Origin: a virus
IMG/VR virus record: IMGVR_UViG_3300002180_000034
Coordinates: 1 to 35,890 of that record
DNA length: 35,890 nt
Reading direction: 5' to 3' (one strand)
The number at the start of each line of letters is the position of its first letter. The first letter of the stretch is position 1. The notes beneath the pieces were generated by a model, which was given only the letters and a program-made list of their open reading frames with translations, was not told where the DNA came from and made no database searches. Below are positions 30,752 to 35,890 of this stretch, piece by piece. The translations under genes were made by a program, and so were the position numbers.

Positions 30752-32256
30752 TATATCAATTCTTCCTCATCAGATTTATAAAATTCTGGAGATTGCATAT
30801 ACCAAACTCTTATTCTTTTATTCCCAATTTTTATTTGTTTTTGTTCAGCTTCCATATTTCTTAACCAATGCCACACTTCTTGTTCTGTATATGTAAATTT
30901 TTTATTTTTTAAATAAGAGAATAAATTAATTGATCTGAAATAAATTTTATCATCTTCTAAAAAAATGTTTCCGCTTAATAAATTTTCCTTTACAGTATTT
31001 GCAATCCCTCCTGTTAAAAATGAATCCAACAATTCTTTGAATTGCCCTTTGCGTGAAGCATCTTCAGGATCAACAACAATTTCACAATTAGTTAATAATT
31101 GTTCAATTCTTTCTAACCATGCTCCTTGTTTAAGAGGTTGAAAAATTTTATTTACTGAATTTAAAAGCTTTTTTTGTAATAATTTTTGATTTAATAATTC
31201 ATCAGTAGTTAATTGAATTCGTTTACTTTGATATTCAGCATACCAACATACTGAATTATCAGCCGAAATGTATTTAGTTAAATTCTCAAAATTTAATTCT
31301 AAATTAGATCCAGTTCCAATTCCAAATTTTCTTTTTGCACATTCACTTTTATTACAATATTGACATATTGGATATTCTCCACATTTATAAAAATATTTTT
31401 TTCTATTAATAGATTTAAAAATATTTTCCATTTCAGTTCGATTTAAAGCAGGCGTAATTACTTGCCCATTAATTTCCATTAATTTTTCTTCCCAATTATC
31501 AGGATATTTATTTTTAAAATAAACTGCAAAATTGTATATCCCATTATTCCGACTTCCTTCTTCAATTCCAGAATTTACTAATATTTGCAAACAAGGAGGC
31601 GCATCATTGTAAGAATGATTAAGATTATCAATTTTAAAATCTTTTAATTCATCTTTAGATATTCGCATTGTATTTGCAAATTCAATAAATTGTTCAAAAC
31701 TTAAAGGCTTATTTTTATTAATTGCATACCGAATTGTATCTTTATAATTGAAATATGGAATATTGATCCAATTTCCAATGTCTTGGCTGTTTATTCTATA
31801 ACTTTGTTTTGGGAAAATTTCAGCAGTACCATAGCCAATTAAACTAGCCCATTCTTTTAATCTTGTGATTAATAATTGTGATTTTATTTCTTTTTGTGTA
31901 AAGCAATATAAATGCACTCCTTTACTTTTACTTTGACAAACAACTAATGGTAATGATAATTTATTAATTTTATCTTCCATTTCTTGTAAAGTGTGAATTA
32001 AAGGGGTTACAGGATGTTTTTTATCAATATCTATAACTCCAAATTTACAAGTATTATTTTTCTTTAATGGAATAATGCCTAAACTTGCTCCTGTTCCTTC
32101 AAGATGTTGTTTAATTATTTCATCTGAAATTGAAGCTTGAATAGTTTTAGCTCTTCCATTTAACTTTCCAACGTTATCTTCAATGAAATTATTATGTTGT
32201 CCATATGCCAATTCATAACCATCAAATAAAGATATAAATTTTTTCACTATATCCAT
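30751..32256 (-). CDS. DNA primase of the archaeo-eukaryotic (AEP) type
   Basis: The 501-aa protein has an AEP core: FGVIDIDKKHP with the metal-binding Asp76 and Asp78, the histidine motif CQSKSKGVHLYCF with His115, and GTAEIFPKQSYR. A PriCT-like helical part follows (GSRNNGIYNFAVYFKNKYPD, about 234-253), then a Cys cluster (Cys292, Cys298, Cys301, Cys306) that may bind zinc. The last 190 residues are a helical C-terminal domain with no clear motif. It probably makes primers for the phage-encoded polymerase. AAGGAG precedes the ATG, and a terminator lies just upstream on the same strand, so how it is transcribed is unclear. Confidence 0.82.
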   Translation of the reverse strand: MDIVKKFISLFDGYELAYGQHNNFIEDNVGKLNGRAKTIQASISDEIIKQHLEGTGASLGIIPLKKNNTCKFGVIDIDKKHPVTPLIHTLQEMEDKINKLSLPLVVCQSKSKGVHLYCFTQKEIKSQLLITRLKEWASLIGYGTAEIFPKQSYRINSQDIGNWINIPYFNYKDTIRYAINKNKPLSFEQFIEFANTMRISKDELKDFKIDNLNHSYNDAPPCLQILVNSGIEEGSRNNGIYNFAVYFKNKYPDNWEEKLMEINGQVITPALNRTEMENIFKSINRKKYFYKCGEYPICQYCNKSECAKRKFGIGTGSNLELNFENLTKYISADNSVCWYAEYQSKRIQLTTDELLNQKLLQKKLLNSVNKIFQPLKQGAWLERIEQLLTNCEIVVDPEDASRKGQFKELLDSFLTGGIANTVKENLLSGNIFLEDDKIYFRSINLFSYLKNKKFTYTEQEVWHWLRNMEAEQKQIKIGNKRIRVWYMQSPEFYKSDEEELI

Positions 32257-32296
32257 AATAACTCCTTAATATTAATGATAAAGAACAATATGATTT

Positions 32297-32337
32297 AAAA
32301 AAATAGAAAGGTAGGGATTTGCACCCTACACTTTCTA
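32297..32337 (-). terminator. Intrinsic terminator on the - strand
   Basis: On the - strand, TAGAAAG-T-GTAGGG pairs with CCCTAC-CTTTCTA around a 7-base loop (TGCAAAT): 13 base pairs with a single bulged T, followed by seven T residues. It would end transcripts of the upstream block (promoter 35050-35078, genes 35018 to 32469) before the primase gene. Confidence 0.9.
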
Positions 32338-32468
32338 CCAAAAAGATCACTAATCCTTTTGTGATGAATTTTATACACTTACCAAGAGAGTTTTGGTATC
32401 ATCATTAAGTTTCTATTTCCACACCATTAGTAGTTACTCAAATTTGTGGTGATCTCTCTAGATGTTTA
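32338..32468 (-). ncRNA. Candidate structured non-coding RNA upstream of the terminator
   Basis: The 131 bases between the 32469 stop and the terminator have no ORF of note but several helices (coordinates on +): AGATCAC (32344-32350) with GTGATCT (32449-32455), TACCAA (32380-32385) with TTGGTA (32393-32398), CCACA (32419-32423) with TGTGG (32445-32449, or the alternative CACCA/TGGTG), and ATCAC (32346-32350) with GTGAT (32361-32365). Some exclude each other, as in a switch. It may be an RNA processed from the operon end, an antiterminator controlling read-through to the primase, or only an elaborate 3' UTR. Not a tRNA. Confidence 0.45.
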
Positions 32469-33290
32469 TTACATTAAATCATTATTATTTTCAGGAGTTT
32501 CTTTAACAATACTATTTGCATAATTTGCATATTGTATTTTTTCTTGTTTCATTGCATTTGACCATTCTTTTGACTTTTCATATATCATTTTTCCTATTGT
32601 AGGAATTGCCAAAGTATAACCTGCATAACTTATTTCATAATTGAAATAAGATTGTCCTTGTTTATTACTTTCAGGAATCGATGTAATTTTATAAATTGCT
32701 GCATATTCTGGAAATGGTTTACCTGATTTATCACAAAAACATCTCATTAAAGTGTTCCATTTTTTCATTTTTTTCACTGCACTTTTTTGAAATGAAAGGA
32801 TAGCTTCAGAATATTTTTCACCTTCTAAATCAATAAAAACTCCATATACTTCATAAGTTTTTACAATTTCAGAATCTTTTGTTTGTCCAATTTTTGCACC
32901 TTTTTCATTTGTTTCAGCGTTATTATAAGCACTACTATCTTCACCAAAATGCTGAACCATTCCTCCACCTTGTTTTCTATCTAACCATTCAATGTATACA
33001 ATTTTTCTTTTAACTGGAACAAAGAAAAATCCTTTATCCCCTTTAATTATTGAAGAATCCAGAGTATTCAGAAAATCTCCAGTTTCTGCTTTTTCATTGT
33101 ATTCTGGACTTCCTTTTGATACTTCTGGAGATAATGCTTGAAGAAGTTTAATCCTAGGGAGTGCTAAATCTTCTTCAGCAGTATCATCCACATAATCCTC
33201 AGCATCTTTTTCCATTTGTGCCATCATTTCTTTGTCATTTGATGTAAATGCAACATCTTTCGTTTCTTTTTTTTGTAATTCTTTACTCAT
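32469..33290 (-). CDS. Conserved phage replication-module protein, possible ssDNA-binding role
   Basis: The 273-aa protein starts with an acidic, low-complexity segment (EKDAEDYVDDTAEEDLAL, about residues 27-44), followed by LPRIKLLQALSPEVSKG and GFFFVPVKRKIVYIEWLD. The core is beta-rich with conserved aromatic residues (SYFNYEISYAGYTLAIPTIG). Proteins of this build lie next to primase and polymerase genes in many phages and are often suspected of ssDNA binding, but I see no OB-fold signature that proves it. GGAGAG precedes the ATG. The gene is the last before the terminator. Confidence 0.55.
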   Translation of the reverse strand: MSKELQKKETKDVAFTSNDKEMMAQMEKDAEDYVDDTAEEDLALPRIKLLQALSPEVSKGSPEYNEKAETGDFLNTLDSSIIKGDKGFFFVPVKRKIVYIEWLDRKQGGGMVQHFGEDSSAYNNAETNEKGAKIGQTKDSEIVKTYEVYGVFIDLEGEKYSEAILSFQKSAVKKMKKWNTLMRCFCDKSGKPFPEYAAIYKITSIPESNKQGQSYFNYEISYAGYTLAIPTIGKMIYEKSKEWSNAMKQEKIQYANYANSIVKETPENNNDLM

Positions 33291-33306
33291 TTTTCTCTCC
33301 TTTTTA

Positions 33307-33882
33307 TTATTTTATATCAACTATCGTTCCTGATTTGATATCGAAAGTATCAAAAGGAACAACTTTACCTTCACCTATTTGTTCTTTTAAAGTTGCTTTT
33401 AAAGTTGAATGATGAACGGATTCATCATGTTTACATAACACATCTAATTTTTGCAAATATAACAAAACTTCTTTTACCTTTTCTTTTTCCCCTTTATTAA
33501 AATTCGCAGTTAATTTATTCTTTATAATATCACCAACTCCATTTTCATTAAGCCATTTAAGAGCTTTTTCTTTCTTTTCAATTAATTGCTTTTGGATGAA
33601 TGGATCTTTAGTTTTATTAATTTTTGTTTCCGTTGGAATAGTTGCGTTAAAATATTCTTTAACTATTACATTTTTACCATTAGATAATGTGATTTTTGAG
33701 CCTATCGCAAAGCCTTCATTTTCCATTAAATCAGCTAATTCTTGTGTTTTTATTTCATTAATACGTTCTTTTATTTTGTCTACTGCATGTTCATGATAGT
33801 TTAAATCATCAACTAATTTTGATAAATGTAAAGCTAATTCTTCAATTTTACCTTCAAACTTTGGTTGATTGGTTGATTCCAT
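33307..33882 (-). CDS. Conserved phage protein of the replication module
   Basis: The 191-aa protein has an N-terminal coiled-coil (VDDLNYHEHAVDKIKERINE, about 24-43), a compact beta unit (GFAIGSKITLSNGKNVIVKE), then EYFNATIPTETK and a helix carrying KALKWLNENGVGDIIKNKLT, a pattern I know from conserved phage proteins next to ssDNA-binding and polymerase genes. Function is not established. Its start overlaps the preceding gene by 29 bases, and the 273-aa protein gene follows after 16 bases. Confidence 0.6.
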   Translation of the reverse strand: MESTNQPKFEGKIEELALHLSKLVDDLNYHEHAVDKIKERINEIKTQELADLMENEGFAIGSKITLSNGKNVIVKEYFNATIPTETKINKTKDPFIQKQLIEKKEKALKWLNENGVGDIIKNKLTANFNKGEKEKVKEVLLYLQKLDVLCKHDESVHHSTLKATLKEQIGEGKVVPFDTFDIKSGTIVDIK

Positions 33883-34072
33883 CTTTACTCACTTCCTTTT
33901 TTTCTTTTAATATTTGATCTTTAGCAACATTTAAACCATGCCACAAAAATATTTTTGCAACATTTTTCGACGACATATATGGATTCTGTTTATCAAAAGG
34001 CTTCCATATTTTTTTGAAATAATCATCAAAATTGATGTCTTTTTCTAATTCTTCCTGTGTTTTTTCTCCCAT
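33854..34072 (-). CDS. Small protein of unknown function
   Basis: The 72-aa protein is read from ATG 34072, which shares its A with the stop of the MORN-HAD gene (TAATG) and has AAAGGAGG directly upstream; a longer in-frame reading to 34156 would overlap that gene and is rejected. It is helical and charged, with KNVAKIFLWHGLNVAKDQIL (about residues 36-55) as its most ordered part. No family is recognised. Two overlapping neighbours suggest coupled translation. Confidence 0.6.
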   Translation of the reverse strand: MGEKTQEELEKDINFDDYFKKIWKPFDKQNPYMSSKNVAKIFLWHGLNVAKDQILKEKKEVSKDGINQSTKV

Positions 34073-34851
34073 TAATCCTCCTTTGATATCTTTGGTAATG
34101 TATAACATTTTAGCCCAATCGCTTCCCACATCTTTATAAGAATGCTTGAATCGCAATTTTCAAATACTCCTTTAACATCATATAATGGTTGTATGGTATT
34201 TGAATATTCAATTGATTTGAAAGAAACTTCTGAAAAATTTTCTTGATATGCTTTTTTCATAATTAAAGCAAAATCATTAATTTCTTCAACTGTATATATA
34301 TTCTCTTCAATCCATTCAATAGTTTCTTCTCTATATTCTTCTGATCTACTAGTTAAAAAAATAATTTGCATATCAATTTTACTACATATTAATGATTTTA
34401 ATAAAAATGCTACATCTTCAAAAGTTTTACAATTTTCACAAGCCAAAGATTCATCAACTAATTCATCAAAAAATCCATCTAAATCAAAAATAAAGGCTGC
34501 TAATTTTTCTTTTATTTTCTTTTCAGATTTAAGAATAAAATCATTTCCTATAAATTTTCCATTTGAATAAGCTTCTTTTTTTATTAAAATTCCATCTTCA
34601 TTATAATGCTCCCATACTCCTTCTATTTTCCCATTTTCATATTGACCCTTAATCCCTAATTCTGCATTTTGTTGATAACCTTCATGTTTTCCATGTTTGA
34701 TTCCATTTTTATAAAATTGAATTCCATTAATTCCACCTTCATTATAAAATGAAACCCATCTGTCTTCTTTTTTATTTGTTATTTTATCTACAAATCCCAT
34801 TTGTTTCATTCCACCATGTTCATACCTTTCTTGAATTAATTTTAAATTCAT
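34072..34851 (-). CDS. Fusion of MORN repeats with a HAD-superfamily domain
   Basis: Residues 30-105 hold MORN-type repeats (VSFYNEGGINGIQFYKNGIK, QYENGKIEGVWEHYNEDGI). Residues 115-255 form a HAD-like domain: motif I AAFIFDLDGFFDE with Asp123 and Asp125, motif II FLTSRS (165-170), and a C-terminal block YDVKGVFENCDSSILIKMWE followed by IGLKCYTL. That order resembles the 3'-phosphatase part of T4-type polynucleotide kinase and related phage HADs. The usual acidic pair of motif IV is degenerate here (FENCD), so activity is uncertain. A phosphatase on nucleotides or nucleic-acid ends is a guess. The ATG shares a base with the upstream stop. Confidence 0.7.
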   Translation of the reverse strand: MNLKLIQERYEHGGMKQMGFVDKITNKKEDRWVSFYNEGGINGIQFYKNGIKHGKHEGYQQNAELGIKGQYENGKIEGVWEHYNEDGILIKKEAYSNGKFIGNDFILKSEKKIKEKLAAFIFDLDGFFDELVDESLACENCKTFEDVAFLLKSLICSKIDMQIIFLTSRSEEYREETIEWIEENIYTVEEINDFALIMKKAYQENFSEVSFKSIEYSNTIQPLYDVKGVFENCDSSILIKMWEAIGLKCYTLPKISKED

Positions 34852-35018
34852 TATTCTTCCTCCTTTAAAATAGTAGATTTGATTTTTTTAAAATTTACAT
34901 AATCATCAAATTTTAAACTATTTTTAATATCATTTTTTAAATCTTTAACTCTAGTTGCGACAGTTTCAAAATCACATTTTTTAATTTCAACCAAAATTTC
35001 AATTTTAACTTTTTCCAT
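34851..35018 (-). CDS. Small acidic/basic protein, first gene after the promoter
   Basis: A 55-aa ORF is read from ATG 35018, with a strong AAGGAGGAG site ahead. It begins MEKVKIEILVEIKKCDFETV and ends ILKEEE; its stop TAA shares a base with the next ATG. It is a simple strand-helix protein without known motifs. Placement directly after the 35050-35078 promoter and the tight coupling to the next gene make it a real gene. A regulator or structural peptide is possible. Confidence 0.75.
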   Translation of the reverse strand: MEKVKIEILVEIKKCDFETVATRVKDLKNDIKNSLKFDDYVNFKKIKSTILKEEE

Positions 35019-35049
35019 TTTAACTCCTCCTTACTTTATTCTTAAATAT

Positions 35050-35078
35050 ATTATACTAAATTTTCAAGATAAAGTCAA
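35050..35078 (-). promoter_or_regulatory. Sigma70-type promoter on the - strand
   Basis: On the - strand TTGACT (35078-35073) and TATAAT (35055-35050) are 17 bases apart. It begins within the stop codon of the polymerase gene and drives the 55-aa gene and those after it. The -35, spacing and AGTATAATAT context match the promoter at 2676-2704. Confidence 0.85.
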
Positions 35079-35890
35079 GGACTTTTTTTAATTTTTTTTA
35101 TCACCTCTTCAGGTGTGATTTTCCTAATGTTTTCAATGAAAATATAGCGAAAGCCATCACAACTTCTTCCTTTTAAAATATAATAATCTCCAATTTTATT
35201 TTTATTTATGATATCTGATCCATATCTTTGAAATAATTCTCTGTTAATTCTTCCCAAAATATTATCAGTATCATCAGCAAATTTTAAATCTAAAAATTTT
35301 AAGCAACCATATTTGATTTTCTTTCCATTTCTTTTTTCAATATTTATAGCTTCATTTACATCTCTTAAATTTATTGCTGTTATTTTGCATAATACTCGGA
35401 CTATTCCGCCACTCTCATCAATATCTTTCAACAATACATTTTTTTCTTTAAACCATAAATTCCAATTATTATAAAATCCAGAAAACTTTTCCCTGAATTC
35501 AAAAACATTGTCGTATGGCGTTTCAGCATTATAAAATATTTTTTTCTCCGCTACAGTTAATTCTTTATTGTTATTTCTTTTGTCAATTAATTTTCTAGCT
35601 TTAGTTGTACCCACTCCTTTTATATTTATAAATCCACCAATGATCATATTATCTTTAATACTCCAATCAACGCCTGATAAATCTTTATCAAATACTTTAT
35701 ATTTATAACCTTCATTATCTAATTCTTTTAATATTTGAATTGTTTGATCTTCTGATTTTGCATTTTTTAATGTAGCTAATGCGAACTGTAAAGGGTAATA
35801 AGCTTTCAAAACCATGCACCAATAACTAATCAATCCATACGCAACACTATGTGATTTGTTAAATGCCCATGATCCCATCGTATTTACATT
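35075..35890 (-). CDS. DNA polymerase III alpha subunit (DnaE-like), C-terminal part, cut by the window edge
   Basis: The frame is open from the right edge to TGA at 35077-35075; 271 codons are visible and the start lies outside. NTMGSWAFNKSHSVAYGLIS and YWCMVLKAYYPLQFALATL are the conserved end of the bacterial C-family polymerase domain. A helix-hairpin-helix follows (NIKGVGTTKARKLIDKRN), then an OB-type region (GGIVRVLCKITAIN). The catalytic aspartates are upstream, outside the window. A phage-encoded replicative polymerase gives some independence from the host. Its stop overlaps the next promoter. Confidence 0.92.
   Translation of the reverse strand, partial: NVNTMGSWAFNKSHSVAYGLISYWCMVLKAYYPLQFALATLKNAKSEDQTIQILKELDNEGYKYKVFDKDLSGVDWSIKDNMIIGGFINIKGVGTTKARKLIDKRNNNKELTVAEKKIFYNAETPYDNVFEFREKFSGFYNNWNLWFKEKNVLLKDIDESGGIVRVLCKITAINLRDVNEAINIEKRNGKKIKYGCLKFLDLKFADDTDNILGRINRELFQRYGSDIINKNKIGDYYILKGRSCDGFRYIFIENIRKITPEEVIKKIKKSP

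Noticed and set aside
32297-32417. tRNA-like arm TAGGG-TGCAAAT-CCCTA with flanking ATAGAAA/TTTCTAT on the - strand
   Set aside because: The loop resembles a T arm, but spacing is about 114 bases, there is no proper D or anticodon arm, and the hairpin is better explained as part of a 13-bp terminator followed by seven T residues.
32380-32450. Possible self-cleaving ribozyme core
   Set aside because: TGATGA occurs by itself, but the required partner motifs and stems of a hammerhead are not in place.
33854-34156. Longer version of the small 72-aa protein gene starting at 34156
   Set aside because: It would overlap the MORN-HAD gene by 85 bases, while AAAGGAGG stands exactly before ATG 34072.
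1-35890. Recoded stop codons (alternative genetic code)
   Set aside because: TAA, TAG and TGA all end well-defined genes at family-typical lengths, for example TGA after the small terminase and polymerase genes, so the standard bacterial code is sufficient.
1-35890. CRISPR array or insertion sequence
   Set aside because: No regularly spaced direct repeats, transposase or flanking inverted repeats with target duplications were seen.

Overview
The window is part of the genome of a tailed bacteriophage or prophage with very A+T-rich DNA. Its structural genes form a lambda-type head module (Nu1/gpA-like terminase, gpW, gpB portal, gpC-like S49 protease with a nested scaffold, gpD, gpE) joined to a Mu-type contractile tail (sheath, tube, frameshifted chaperone pair, tape measure, gpN-like DNA circularisation protein, LysM hub, spike, gp46, gp47/J, gp48, fibres). 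The virus is therefore a myovirus. All three stop codons are used as stops, so the bacterial code applies. Three proteins carry clear Sec signal peptides. The host cannot be named from the sequence. It is likely an A+T-rich bacterium, and the lambda-head/Mu-tail plan resembles phages known from intracellular bacteria, but that is only a hint.

Layout. Bases 1-113 are a short G+C-rich stretch before the small terminase gene (possible cos region or the tail of an upstream gene). Bases 114-2523 hold the terminase pair, closed by a strong terminator. A consensus promoter at 2676-2704 then starts a structured leader or small RNA, followed by the late operon on the + strand from 2830 to 25734: head (2830-12073), including an inserted block of fibre-like and secreted proteins (4666-8696); tail (12066-24420); and a Cys-rich protein, a holin-like protein and a membrane protein (24430-25734). 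A tRNA-Asn(GTT) on the - strand sits in the convergent gap.

Everything to the right is on the - strand and deals mostly with DNA replication and lysis. Read in the direction of transcription it runs: DNA polymerase III alpha (C-terminal part, cut by the window edge), a second consensus promoter at 35050-35078, a 55-aa protein, a MORN-HAD fusion, three conserved small or replication-type proteins, a structured non-coding interval ending in a terminator (32297-32468), an archaeo-eukaryotic-type primase, a UvrD-like helicase, a small basic protein, an SNF2-type helicase, a tiny truncated ORF, a secreted protein, a VRR-NUC-type nuclease, and an M15 peptidase endolysin.

Points that deserve a second look: a programmed -1 frameshift (T TTT TTG) in the tail chaperone gene that extends it to base 15076; an in-frame nested scaffold gene with its own ribosome binding site; two independent structured non-coding RNAs; a late-operon 880-aa fibre-like protein with a signal peptide and internal duplications; and a MORN-HAD fusion.
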